Shown here: positions 1 through 7,622 of the stretch, piece after piece
How positions within the stretch are numbered: the first letter of the stretch is position 1
Layout of the letters: each line of letters opens with the position of its first letter
Assembly: GCA_018267475.1 (NCBI GenBank)
Contig: JAFDYI010000010.1
Coordinates: 1 to 51,113 of the forward strand
Reading direction: 5' to 3'
Origin: Bacteroidota bacterium
GTDB lineage: Bacteria; Bacteroidota; Bacteroidia; B-17B0; Aurantibacillaceae
DNA length: 51,113 nt
The notes under the pieces: generated by a model
The model's input: the letters and a program-made list of their open reading frames with translations, nothing else
Told to the model about the DNA's origin: nothing
Databases searched by the model: none
Program-made: the position numbers and the translations under genes

Positions 1-27
1 ATACTTTTTTCTGCCGCAAAAAAGTAT
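1..27. repeat. Hairpin-forming inverted repeat at the left edge
   Basis: Perfect 10-bp arms (1-10 and 18-27) flank a 7-base loop. The A/T-rich arms could act as a weak bidirectional terminator or be part of a dispersed intergenic repeat. The window edge hides what lies to the left. Confidence 0.5.
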
Positions 28-38
28 GCAAAAAGCCA

Positions 39-123
39 CCACGAAAACCAACCAGAAGCTTTTGTTTTTCGCACAGGGCTGCACCACCACAGCCACAAAA
101 CTTCTGGTTCGCACTTTTCGTGG
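39..123. repeat. Long imperfect inverted repeat
   Basis: Positions 39-47 (CCACGAAAA) pair with 115-123 (TTTTCGTGG). Positions 50-64 pair with 96-109 with one base missing. The repeat lies in a non-coding stretch downstream of the minus-strand thioesterase gene. A 72-codon reading frame crosses it but has no recognisable protein, so I treat 1-216 as intergenic repeat DNA. Confidence 0.6.
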
Positions 124-216
124 ACGCCTGCCGCACTATTTTTTGAAAACTATCAAAAAAAAACAGCGTGTAATACTTGCAATAGCAGTGATAGAAAAAA
201 TAAAAACAAGTAAAAA

Positions 217-627
217 TTACAAGATGTTTTTACCGGTTCGGTAAGAGGTGCCTTTAAACATACAAACCAATTCTCCGTTTTGGTTTTTGGTACTAATATC
301 ATATAGGCCGGTCTTATTTCCTTTATGAATTTCTTGGGCTTCTACCGTCAGCACATCGCCTGTTTGGGCAGGGCGCGTATAAGAAATGTGTACATCTAAG
401 GCTACAGATAAAACACCATCAGAGTTGCAAGCAAAAGCAAAAGCCGAATCGGCGGCCGAAAATAAAACACCACCGTGTATGCTGCCAAACCCGTTTAGCA
501 TGTCTTCTTTTACGGTGTAATGCAGTTTGCAATATCCGTCGCTTACGCTATCTATTTCTAAGCCCAGCCAAGCGCTAAACTTATCAAGACTCAACATTTT
601 TTTTAGAACTTGTTGTGGGGTATTCAT
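217..627 (-). CDS. paaI: PaaI-type hotdog-fold acyl-CoA thioesterase
   Basis: The 136-residue length is normal for the PaaI/YdiI hotdog thioesterases. The signature NGFGSIHGGVLFSAADSA covers residues 45-62. His51-Gly52-Gly53 begins the hotdog helix, and Asp60 matches the usual catalytic carboxylate. PaaI hydrolyses hydroxylated phenylacetyl-CoA dead-end products and so protects the CoA pool during phenylacetate breakdown. A paaC homologue lies 1.8 kb away on the other strand, which supports that assignment, but other acyl-CoA substrates are possible. The start is the only sensible ATG. No SD sequence or clear promoter box is visible upstream. The protein is cytoplasmic. Confidence 0.85.
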   Translation of the reverse strand: MNTPQQVLKKMLSLDKFSAWLGLEIDSVSDGYCKLHYTVKEDMLNGFGSIHGGVLFSAADSAFAFACNSDGVLSVALDVHISYTRPAQTGDVLTVEAQEIHKGNKTGLYDISTKNQNGELVCMFKGTSYRTGKNIL

Positions 628-743
628 TTATAAGGGTAGATTAAAATTAAAGAAACTCCACTTTTGTGAAGCGCTCAAAAATAGCTAAATTATTATTTGA
701 AACAGCAAACTCTTAGTGGGTATTTTTTTAATAAACAAAATGC

Positions 744-758
744 TATGTTTGTACAAAC
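744..758 (+). promoter_or_regulatory. Promoter -7 box with overlapping 12-bp palindrome
   Basis: TATGTTTG (744-751) matches the Bacteroidota -7 consensus TAnnTTTG and lies 16 bases before the ATG of the FAD oxidoreductase. A perfect palindrome GTTTGTACAAAC (747-758) covers the end of the box and the likely transcription start, where a repressor operator would sit. Confidence 0.6.
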
Positions 759-767
759 AAAAAAACA

Positions 768-1898
768 ATGCAGCTAAGCTATTGGGAATATCAAACGTAC
801 TTTAGTAAGGTAGATTTGTTGGTAGTGGGTAGCGGTATAGTAGGGCTAAACGCAGCCTTGGCGTATAAAAAAAAACACCCCAAAAGCACTGTCTTAGTAG
901 TAGAGCGCGGTTTTTTACCCAATGGCGCCAGCACCAAAAACGCCGGTTTTTGCTGCTTTGGCAGCGTATCTGAGTTGGCAGACGACTTACGCCACAGTGC
1001 AGAAAACGCAGTGTGGGATACAGTGCGCATGCGCTACCAAGGTTTAAAAACACTACGAAAAAGAATACCCGACCTACAAATGAACTACGAACACAGTGGG
1101 GGCTACGAAGTATTTGATACTAAAAAAGATTTTGAAGCCTCTGCGGATTTAATTTCTTCGTTTAATAAAAAAATGAAAGAAATACTGGGGTTAAACCGGG
1201 TTTATGTTGTTGATGCAAAAAAAACACAAAATAGTTTTTTTTCGGGGTTTAAGTATTGCATAAAAAACCAATATGAAGGGCAATTAAATACCGGAATGAT
1301 GATGCAAACCCTCCTTAATAAAGCGAGGAAAAAAGGCATTATTATTTTAAATGGTTTGTTGGTAGAAAAAATACAGGACAATGGCCGTGCAGTAGAAATT
1401 TGTTTGCAAAACAAGCTCATCGTATCCAGTAAAAAAGCATTGATTGCTACCAATGGCTTTGCCCAGCAATTGATACCCGGAATAGAGTTAAAGCCTGCAC
1501 GAGCACAGGTGTTGGTAACGGCTCCTATAAAAAAACTAAAAATAAAAGGTTCTTTTCATTACCAACAGGGTTATTATTATTTTAGAAATATAGACAACCG
1601 TATTTTGTTGGGGGGCGGCAGAAACCTTGATTTTGCAGGAGAAACAAGCACCGACATGCACACTACCCGACTTATTCAACAAAAATTAGAACAGCTTCTG
1701 CAAAACAACATCGTACCTAAACAATCCTATACGATTGAGCAACGTTGGAGCGGTATTATGGGGGTAGGAAATGAAAAAAAACCGATTGTAACAAAAATCA
1801 GTCCCAATGTGGTGTGCGCCGTACGCATGGGCGGCATGGGCGTGGCCATTGGCAGTTTGGTAGGCGATATGGCTGCCGAGATGCTAGATGAAATATAG
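768..1898 (+). CDS. FAD-dependent oxidoreductase (DadA/glycine oxidase superfamily)
   Basis: This 376-residue flavoprotein belongs to the D-amino-acid dehydrogenase/PuuB-like superfamily. The N-terminal Rossmann motif VVGSGIVGLNAA has its GxGxxG at residues 21-26. An acidic residue (Glu46) ends the second strand, as expected for FAD ribose binding. GASTKNAG at 53-60 is the next conserved loop. The C-terminal part (RWSGIMGVGNEKKPIV, then GGMGVAIGS) is the second FAD-contact region. Such enzymes oxidise amines or amino acids and pass electrons to oxygen or the quinone pool; the substrate cannot be told from sequence. It has no signal peptide. It is a single-gene unit with its own promoter and an overlapping palindrome, which suggests dedicated regulation. 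Confidence 0.85.
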   Translation: MQLSYWEYQTYFSKVDLLVVGSGIVGLNAALAYKKKHPKSTVLVVERGFLPNGASTKNAGFCCFGSVSELADDLRHSAENAVWDTVRMRYQGLKTLRKRIPDLQMNYEHSGGYEVFDTKKDFEASADLISSFNKKMKEILGLNRVYVVDAKKTQNSFFSGFKYCIKNQYEGQLNTGMMMQTLLNKARKKGIIILNGLLVEKIQDNGRAVEICLQNKLIVSSKKALIATNGFAQQLIPGIELKPARAQVLVTAPIKKLKIKGSFHYQQGYYYFRNIDNRILLGGGRNLDFAGETSTDMHTTRLIQQKLEQLLQNNIVPKQSYTIEQRWSGIMGVGNEKKPIVTKISPNVVCAVRMGGMGVAIGSLVGDMAAEMLDEI

Positions 1899-2108
1899 AA
1901 ATTATGAATACGGCCTGCTATATTTTATTGTTGGATAATTTAGGAGGGCGAACCACTAAAAAAAACCTTTGGTGCTGTAAAATCTTTGGAGAAATTAGTT
2001 TTGTGTAAAAAACATTATGAGGAATATGGGCTGGACTAATGAAGGGATAAAAAGTACGAACGTATTTAGAGCATTTGTTTCTGATAGAGAAAAAATAAGT
2101 ACTCAAGT

Positions 2109-2138
2109 TTTGTGTAAATATAATAATTGCTATATTTG
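2109..2138 (+). promoter_or_regulatory. Promoter of tRNA-Ser
   Basis: TTTG (2109-2112), an 18-base spacer and TATATTTG (2131-2138) match the Bacteroidota -33/-7 consensus very well. The mature tRNA begins 13 bases after the -7 box. This is one of the two best complete promoters in the window. Confidence 0.8.
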
Positions 2139-2150
2139 CGCCTCTTTTTA

Positions 2151-2239
2151 GGTGAGGTGGGTGAGTGGCTGAAACCAACAGTTTGCTAAACTGTCGTACG
2201 GGTTAAACTGTACCGGGGGTTCGAATCCCCCCCTCACCG
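2151..2239 (+). tRNA. tRNA-Ser(GCT)
   Basis: The 7-bp acceptor stem pairs GGTGAGG (2151-2157) with CCTCACC (2232-2238), and G2239 is the discriminator. The anticodon stem ACAGT/ACTGT encloses loop TTGCTAA with anticodon GCT at 2185-2187. A long variable arm, typical of tRNA-Ser, precedes the T-arm GGGGG-TTCGAAT-CCCCC. The 3' CCA is not encoded. A terminator follows, so the gene is monocistronic. Confidence 0.95.
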
Positions 2240-2250
2240 CAGAAGAAAGT

Positions 2251-2280
2251 AAAGCTGTTTTTTAAAAAACAGCTTTTTTT
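2251..2280 (+). terminator. Intrinsic terminator after tRNA-Ser
   Basis: A perfect 13-bp inverted repeat from AAAGCTG (2251) to CAGCTTT (2276) runs into a T-tract. It begins 12 bases after the tRNA. Confidence 0.85.
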
Positions 2281-2422
2281 GTGCTTTTATCTAAAAAAAC
2301 AAGTTAATACGGAGCCATTTGCTGGTTTTACATAAAAAAAGGCATTTTTAAATAGCGCCTCTCTGCCCCGACATAAAAACAGAATACCCTAAAATGGCGA
2401 TGCCTCGTTTCTTTTATTATAG

Positions 2423-2430
2423 TATCTTTG
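2423..2430 (+). promoter_or_regulatory. Promoter -7 box for paaC
   Basis: TATCTTTG is an exact TAnnTTTG match lying 21 bases before the ATG at 2452. It contains an in-frame TTG at 2428, which is therefore not the start codon. Confidence 0.65.
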
Positions 2431-2451
2431 TGCGTATCAAATTACAACATC

Positions 2452-3210
2452 ATGACTACAAAAGAAGCCTTATATCAATATACCCTTCGCTTAGGAGATG
2501 CGGGTTTAATTTTATCACAACGCTTATCGGAGTGGACTTCTAAAGGTCCTTTTTTAGAAGAAGATTTAGCCCTTACCAACATCACGTTAGATATACTGGG
2601 GCAAGCTAATTTGCTGATGGAGTACGCCGCCCAACTTGAAGGAAGTGGAAAAACAGCCGACGATTTGGCTTTTCGCCGTAGCGAGCGCCATTTTTTCAAC
2701 CCCTTGTTGGTAGAGCAACCCAACGGCGATTACGCTCAAACCATACTACGCCAATACCTAATAGATGTGTTTGACTTCCTTTTTTACACCGAACTTACCC
2801 AAAGCGCCGACGCTACTTTAGCAGCTCTTGCAGCTAAATCGGTAAAAGAAATTACGTATCATGTAAGGCATACCGCGGCGTGGGTAGATAGGTTTGGAAA
2901 CGGCACCGAAGAAAGCCATGCGCGCCTGCAAAAAGCTTTGAACGAACTGTGGCGTTTTACCGACGAACTTTTTGAAATGAATGAGGTGGACGAAGTGTTA
3001 TTGAAAGAAAAAATAGCGGTTGATTTGAATAAAATAAAACCAATTTGGAAACAACAAGTGTATGCCACTTTGCAGCAGGCGCAGCTAAGCATACCCGAAA
3101 ACGTGTTTATGCAAACAGGAGGGCGCAAAGGAAAACACAGCGAGCATTTGGGGTATATCCTTACTGAAATGCAGTACTTGCAACGAACCTATCCCGATGC
3201 TAAATGGTAG
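2452..3210 (+). CDS. paaC: Phenylacetyl-CoA epoxidase subunit PaaC homologue
   Basis: This 252-residue helical, ferritin-like protein shows the PaaC pattern: LRLGDAGLILSQRLSEW near the N-terminus, then EEDLALTNITLDILGQA, and a central RRSERHFFNPLLVEQPNGDY segment. PaaC is the structural, non-catalytic partner of the diiron oxygenase PaaA in the PaaABCE complex, which epoxidises phenylacetyl-CoA. Length is normal (about 250). I chose ATG 2452 because an upstream in-frame TTG lies inside the promoter box. No paaA, paaB, paaD, paaE or ring-opening gene is in the window, so this copy is separated from the usual cluster. The next gene overlaps its 3' end by 14 bases. Identity is well supported; whether it works with partners elsewhere is inference. 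Confidence 0.88.
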   Translation: MTTKEALYQYTLRLGDAGLILSQRLSEWTSKGPFLEEDLALTNITLDILGQANLLMEYAAQLEGSGKTADDLAFRRSERHFFNPLLVEQPNGDYAQTILRQYLIDVFDFLFYTELTQSADATLAALAAKSVKEITYHVRHTAAWVDRFGNGTEESHARLQKALNELWRFTDELFEMNEVDEVLLKEKIAVDLNKIKPIWKQQVYATLQQAQLSIPENVFMQTGGRKGKHSEHLGYILTEMQYLQRTYPDAKW

Positions 3211-3901
3211 TTTAAAACTGTTTTTTTTGAAAAAAAAAGCTGTATATTTTTTTGCCATACTGTGTTACGCGCTTAGCCCCTTAGCGCAAAACTATTCCTA
3301 CCAAATAGCGTTGCTAAAATATAACGGCGGGGGCGATTGGTACGCTAATTTTGAAACTTCTTTACCCAATCTTATTGCGTTTTGTAACGAAAAATTAAAA
3401 ACCAACATCAACCCCGAGCAAGCCGTTGTAGAAGTAGGAAGCAACGAAATTTTTAATTACCCCTTTACTCACATAACCGGTCACGGAAACATTATTTTTA
3501 GTGATGCCGAAGCACAAAACCTGCGGAAATACCTTTTGGGAGGAGGCTTTTTAGAAATATCAGACAACTATGGTTTGGATAAATTTATCCGCCCGCAAAT
3601 GAAAAAAGTATTCCCTGAATTGGATTTTGTAGAATTGCCGTTTGACCACCCCATATACCATCAAAAATATCCGTTTGATAAGGGCTTACCCAAAATTCAT
3701 GAGCATGATAACAAAGCCCCGAAAGGGTTTGGCTTGCTGTATCAGGGGCGCCTCGTTTGCTTTTATGATTATGAGTGCGATTTGGGCGATGGTTGGGAAA
3801 GCTACGAAGTACACAAAGATAGTCCCGATACACATGAAAAAGCGCTGAAAATGGGCGCCAATATTATTTCTTATGCTTTTTTGGGAGCTAACTATAAATA
3901 A
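3197..3901 (+). CDS. Secreted DUF4159-family protein
   Basis: A 234-residue protein with a hydrophobic export signal (about residues 13-30, ending near LAQ) and a DUF4159-like domain in the mature part. Features I recognise are the start KYNGGGDWYANFETSLPNL, then HITGHGNIIFSDAE, LRKYLLGGGFLEISDN, and a late WESYEVHKDSPDTHEKAL segment. DUF4159 proteins are predicted to have a ThuA/glutamine-amidotransferase-like fold, and no reaction is established. ATG 3197 overlaps paaC by 14 bases; TTG at 3227 (just before KKKAVYFF) is an alternative that gives a more typical signal peptide. The overlap suggests co-transcription with paaC, though no functional link is evident. It probably acts in the periplasm. 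Confidence 0.75.
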   Translation: MLNGSLKLFFLKKKAVYFFAILCYALSPLAQNYSYQIALLKYNGGGDWYANFETSLPNLIAFCNEKLKTNINPEQAVVEVGSNEIFNYPFTHITGHGNIIFSDAEAQNLRKYLLGGGFLEISDNYGLDKFIRPQMKKVFPELDFVELPFDHPIYHQKYPFDKGLPKIHEHDNKAPKGFGLLYQGRLVCFYDYECDLGDGWESYEVHKDSPDTHEKALKMGANIISYAFLGANYK

Positions 3902-3926
3902 CTAAAAAAATTATTTCAAGTAAAAA

Positions 3927-3949
3927 ATTCTTACAATCTTTGTAAGAAT
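3927..3949 (+). promoter_or_regulatory. Perfect palindrome spanning promoter box and start codon
   Basis: Two 10-bp arms (3927-3936 ATTCTTACAA and 3940-3949 TTGTAAGAAT) surround a 3-base centre. The second arm includes the first two bases of the ATG at 3948. AATCTTTG (3935-3942) inside it differs from the -7 consensus only at its first base. It may be an operator or an RNA hairpin that hides the start codon. Confidence 0.6.
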
Positions 3950-4646
3950 GAAAAAGTGTCTTTTTGTTTATTTGTTTTTTATTCTTTTAGGCGGAAAAGT
4001 AATTTCGCAAGAAGATAGCTTGGTACCCCCAACGGTAATTACTTTAAAAGATGGAGTATATCTTTCGTATAAAGATTTGCAAACCAACAATCCTTTGCCT
4101 AAAGAAAATATTTTGATAGAAGCAGATAAAAGCCAACCTGATTTTATTTTAAAAACATTGAGCAACGAAAAAGAAATTGTTTTTACGTATAAGGGCGCAA
4201 AGTACCGCGCCGAAACGGCCCGCACTTGGGGTTTTTGTCAAAATGGAATTTTGTATATTAACTTTAAAGGGCAATTTTCCAGGGTTACTTTGTTTGGCTC
4301 AATATCTCATTTTATGGCAACCATTATGGTTACCCGCTATGTAAGCAATTACTATAATTACGGCTGGGGCGGCGGTTTTTATGGCAACGGCATGTACGGC
4401 ATGGGCTCGCCTTCGGTGCCGGTAAAGCAGGCAGAAACACACGAGTTTTTATTGGATTTTGCTACCGGAAACATTGATGAAAGCACTCCCTCTTATTTAG
4501 AAACATTGCTAAGCAGAGATATGAAAATATACACTCAATATGCCAACTTACGCCGCAAACAACGCCGCGATTTGATGATATTTTATATACGCCGCTATAA
4601 CGAAGAACATCCTATTGTGTTTCAAGAACCCGACGGGGCTAAGTAG
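3948..4646 (+). CDS. Conserved secreted protein of unknown function
   Basis: A 232-residue protein with a clear signal peptide (MKKCLFVYLFFILLGGKVIS, cleavage near residue 20). The mature part begins with a beta-rich region containing TVITLKDGVYLSYKDLQ and FTYKGAKYRAETARTWGFCQ. A Gly/Tyr/Met-rich stretch follows (YNYGWGGGFYGNGMYGMG, about residues 136-153), and the protein ends in a basic helical tail (RRKQRRDLMIFYIRRYNEEH). I do not recognise a named domain. The start ATG overlaps a perfect palindrome, so expression may be controlled at initiation. It ends 5 bases before the convergent T9SS gene, with no terminator between them. Confidence 0.8.
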   Translation: MKKCLFVYLFFILLGGKVISQEDSLVPPTVITLKDGVYLSYKDLQTNNPLPKENILIEADKSQPDFILKTLSNEKEIVFTYKGAKYRAETARTWGFCQNGILYINFKGQFSRVTLFGSISHFMATIMVTRYVSNYYNYGWGGGFYGNGMYGMGSPSVPVKQAETHEFLLDFATGNIDESTPSYLETLLSRDMKIYTQYANLRRKQRRDLMIFYIRRYNEEHPIVFQEPDGAK

Positions 4647-4651
4647 CCACC

Positions 4652-7453
4652 TTACTCTTTAATAAATTTTTGCACGCTGTATCCGTTTTGGCTTCGTACT
4701 TTTAATACGTATAGTCCGCTTGCTAAGGCTGATGTGGGTATGATAAAGGTGCTGCTTTCTTCGTTGTATTGAAAACCGTTGATGATATTTCCGAGCATAT
4801 CATACACTTCTATCGTGGTGTTTTTTTGAGGGTTGGCAAAAGCTAAGTATAGGTTGCCGTTGGTTGGGTTTGGGTACAGTTTACATTCCAGCATGGGGTT
4901 TTGATACTGTTTAATACCAACTGAATTTAGATTTAGGCAAGAAGGAAAATTATTGTTGTTAAACCAGTTTCGTACACGGTTATTATCTTGCACCATACGA
5001 GGTAAGATGCACAGGTTGTTGCCCACACAATTTATAGTATCTTGCGAAAACACAAAAGCCCAATCCACTTCATATACACTGTGAGGTTGCATGCTAAAGG
5101 GGCCTATTCCGGGTAAGAAGCGCCTATCGCCAAAGGCATCACCGGGCGTGGTGTACTCGCTCCAGTTTACGCTTGGGGTGGGTACGGGGCTTGCTATAGA
5201 GCCGCCCAAAGCAATGCCGTAGGGATCTGAAGTGCCGGGAAACATAAATTTAGTTTTTGGGTGCGTGGTAGAGATGCTGTCAAGGCCTAAATCACCAAAG
5301 GTCATGGGATAACCGGTTTCCCATACCCCTTTAGTAAGGTTGTAATAGGTTTTAGCACTGCTAGGGTTCCCGTTCATGGGGGAACCTGTATTGTTATAGT
5401 AAAGCATAGATCCCATAAGGCATTTTTCATTTGGTTCATCAATCACACCGTTGTTGTTGTTGTCTATACCATCGTGTGGGTTGGCATAAGGGCCGTTTAA
5501 TATATTACACGAAAAAGCGGGCAGTTGCTTATGATAGCCGGGCGCGTTCGCATAATCCGGGTCGTAATTTTCTGCGTTATAGGTATATCCAAAATTGCCC
5601 ATTACGTTGCAGCCGACATAATCATCTAAATAGTAACCCAAGTCGCTATCCACCCAAGCCATTACATGGCAGCTATCATAGAGGTTGGCCGAGCGGTTAA
5701 ATATCTGGTAGTTGTAAAAAACGGTATTGTTTAGCACGGCATTGCTATCGGTAATACCCGGGCAGGTAAAGGCGTAGGCAGAGGCATGTACTTCTATACC
5801 CATAGGCAAACCTCCTGTCTCGGTATGGTTGGTAAAATTATCATTAAACACCCACCAAACCATTTGGTCTCCTTTTATGAGAGGGTAATCGCCTCCTGCT
5901 AAGGGGTCGTATAGGTTGTTGTGGTTTACATCAACGTAAGGAGCCATATTGTGAGCGTAATTACCCGAGCCGTTGCCGGGCCAATGCAGTATAGAAGGGG
6001 CAGGTGTAAACAAGCCGCTTTGCACATTGCCGGCAGCCCAGTTGTACATAAAATTAGCAATGTCAAAACGATTTACTTTCCACAGTTGATTGTATGCTAC
6101 GGCGGTAATGGTATCGGCGGTGGCGTTGGTGGTATCAAGAGGCCCCGGCCAAAAGTCGTATCCGTTTTGTCTATAGGTCATAGCCCCCATGTGCAGGTTG
6201 TTGTTGCTGTAGCCTCCTATCCAAAAAGAAGAAGCAAACAAGGGGCTCGTCCCATTTTGTTTGGGTACGTTATAGCCGGGTACAGCTGAGCCATAGAGCC
6301 AATTGCCGTCGGAATTATCCAACACAACAGCTATTACGTTGTTTATATCCAAAAGTGTTGCTGCCACAGAAAAATCTGACCATGTTCCAACAGAGTCGCA
6401 AGGACTTCTTGAAGCTCCTCCGTATAAGGTAGTATCTATGTGATTAAGAACAACAGAGTAAACTCCATCGTTTATTCCATACATTTTATGAGAAGTATAA
6501 TCGTATTGAAGAAAAGCACTAGCATCGTTCCAAAAAACGAAGCGGTTATTATCAAAAAACTCAACAGATTTGAAGGGTGCAAAAGATGGTAAACATTGTA
6601 CATTTTCAATATATACTCCGCCCTTAGGCCCTTTACAGATGAATGCCTTTTTGTTGCAGAAGGAGGAGCAAGGAATATAACTGTAATCTCCACAAAAAAG
6701 TTCTTTTAAATGGGCGTAGCCCCCTAATAAATCAAAAATAAAGGTAAAAGTGGTATCGTTATATCGCCAAGCGTTTCCGGTAGCGTAGGTGCCTACCCAT
6801 TTGCGGTGTAGGTCATCTACGTAAATGCAATTTACCCTATCGTGTATGGTTTTAAAGGAAAAAGAGCTACCGCTAAACTTGTCCATTCCATATTGATTAC
6901 CCAACCATATAGTGGTTGCATTTTCTACGGTAATGCAGTAAACGCTATCACAAGCCATACCGTTGCTTCGGTTGTAATTGGTAAAAGAAGTTCCGTTAAA
7001 AACACTTAAACCACGGTAGGTTCCGATATATACGTTTCCATTACCATAAGCTAAAGAGATAATGGTGTCGCTAATAATGCTTGAGGTGCCGGTATTATAG
7101 GTTGTGTAGCTGGTGCCATCAAATTTGGTAAGCCCTTGGTTGCCGCCTATCCATATATTGTTAGCCGCATCAACCGCTAATACGTTTATCTTTTTTCCCG
7201 GTATGTGCGGAAAGGTATCCCACTGGGTACCGTTATAGCGTAGTAACTGGGGGTTAGGAGGAACGACCGATGCCGGAGAGTCAAATCCTACCCATTTATT
7301 ACCACTGTTATCAATGATAAACGAAGATGCGTTATTGTAATGCAATCCCGGTATCGTACAAGTGGCATCGGTTACAATACCTGTGGGCTGAGCCCAGGTG
7401 CGGGTGCTGAGTATAATAGCTGCCAACAAGGTAAGGAGTATTGCTTTTTTCAT
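4652..7453 (-). CDS. T9SS cargo protein with two-component-regulator-type propeller repeats
   Basis: This 933-residue secreted protein has a signal peptide at residues 1-21 (ending STRTWAQ). About residues 50-230 carry propeller blades of the Reg_prop type, such as NNIWIGGNQGLTKFDGTSY and TTIWLGNQYGMDKFSGSSF. The middle is a long Bacteroidota-specific region with HNNLYDPLAGGDYPLIKGDQ and an EF-hand-like DGIDNNNNGVIDE. The last 80 residues are a type A sorting domain: LYPNPTNGNLYLAF, then IEVYDMLGNII, LASGLYVLKV and a terminal KFIKE. It should cross the outer membrane by T9SS and be anchored to or released from the surface. The ligand is unknown. It is transcribed alone from a promoter box at 7475-7482, divergently from the BioF-like gene. 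Confidence 0.88.
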   Translation of the reverse strand: MKKAILLTLLAAIILSTRTWAQPTGIVTDATCTIPGLHYNNASSFIIDNSGNKWVGFDSPASVVPPNPQLLRYNGTQWDTFPHIPGKKINVLAVDAANNIWIGGNQGLTKFDGTSYTTYNTGTSSIISDTIISLAYGNGNVYIGTYRGLSVFNGTSFTNYNRSNGMACDSVYCITVENATTIWLGNQYGMDKFSGSSFSFKTIHDRVNCIYVDDLHRKWVGTYATGNAWRYNDTTFTFIFDLLGGYAHLKELFCGDYSYIPCSSFCNKKAFICKGPKGGVYIENVQCLPSFAPFKSVEFFDNNRFVFWNDASAFLQYDYTSHKMYGINDGVYSVVLNHIDTTLYGGASRSPCDSVGTWSDFSVAATLLDINNVIAVVLDNSDGNWLYGSAVPGYNVPKQNGTSPLFASSFWIGGYSNNNLHMGAMTYRQNGYDFWPGPLDTTNATADTITAVAYNQLWKVNRFDIANFMYNWAAGNVQSGLFTPAPSILHWPGNGSGNYAHNMAPYVDVNHNNLYDPLAGGDYPLIKGDQMVWWVFNDNFTNHTETGGLPMGIEVHASAYAFTCPGITDSNAVLNNTVFYNYQIFNRSANLYDSCHVMAWVDSDLGYYLDDYVGCNVMGNFGYTYNAENYDPDYANAPGYHKQLPAFSCNILNGPYANPHDGIDNNNNGVIDEPNEKCLMGSMLYYNNTGSPMNGNPSSAKTYYNLTKGVWETGYPMTFGDLGLDSISTTHPKTKFMFPGTSDPYGIALGGSIASPVPTPSVNWSEYTTPGDAFGDRRFLPGIGPFSMQPHSVYEVDWAFVFSQDTINCVGNNLCILPRMVQDNNRVRNWFNNNNFPSCLNLNSVGIKQYQNPMLECKLYPNPTNGNLYLAFANPQKNTTIEVYDMLGNIINGFQYNEESSTFIIPTSALASGLYVLKVRSQNGYSVQKFIKE

Positions 7454-7474
7454 GGTTTTTGGTTTTGCTTATTA

Positions 7475-7482
7475 CAAAGGTA
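7475..7482 (-). promoter_or_regulatory. Promoter -7 box of the propeller T9SS gene
   Basis: CAAAGGTA on the plus strand is TACCTTTG on the coding strand, an exact TAnnTTTG match 21 bases before the start codon. Confidence 0.6.
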
Positions 7483-7508
7483 AGGCATAAAAAAGCCAAA
7501 AAGTAATA

Positions 7509-7543
7509 TTTTTTATATCTGGCGGGATTTTTTTTATATCTGG
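7509..7543. promoter_or_regulatory. Tandem direct repeat with 21-bp period
   Basis: TTTTTTATATCTGG occurs at 7509-7522 and again at 7530-7543, exactly 21 bp (two helical turns) apart. It lies between divergent promoters and upstream of both. This layout is typical of a regulator binding two half-sites on one DNA face; the regulator is unknown. Confidence 0.45.
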
Positions 7544-7608
7544 TCGGTTTGGGCAAAAATTCGGTAAGATAGTCGGCTGATAGCTGCCTTTAAAAAAGAT
7601 AAAAAGCG

Positions 7609-7616
7609 TATTTTTG
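7609..7616 (+). promoter_or_regulatory. Promoter -7 box of the BioF-like gene
   Basis: TATTTTTG matches TAnnTTTG and ends only 6 bases before the ATG at 7623, so the transcript is probably leaderless or nearly so. An in-frame TTG at 7614 lies inside the box. Confidence 0.65.
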
Positions 7617-7622
7617 CCTATT

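Noticed and set aside
26-244. A 72-codon reading frame at the left edge
   Set aside because: It runs through the inverted repeats, has no recognisable protein features and overlaps the end of the thioesterase gene.
1918-2178. Minus-strand and plus-strand short frames between the oxidoreductase and tRNA-Ser
   Set aside because: They overlap the tRNA promoter and the tRNA itself and show no similarity to any family I know; chance frames in AT-rich DNA.
5431-6289. Open frames on the plus strand opposite the propeller T9SS gene
   Set aside because: Shadows of a long coding sequence with a signal peptide and sorting domain on the other strand.
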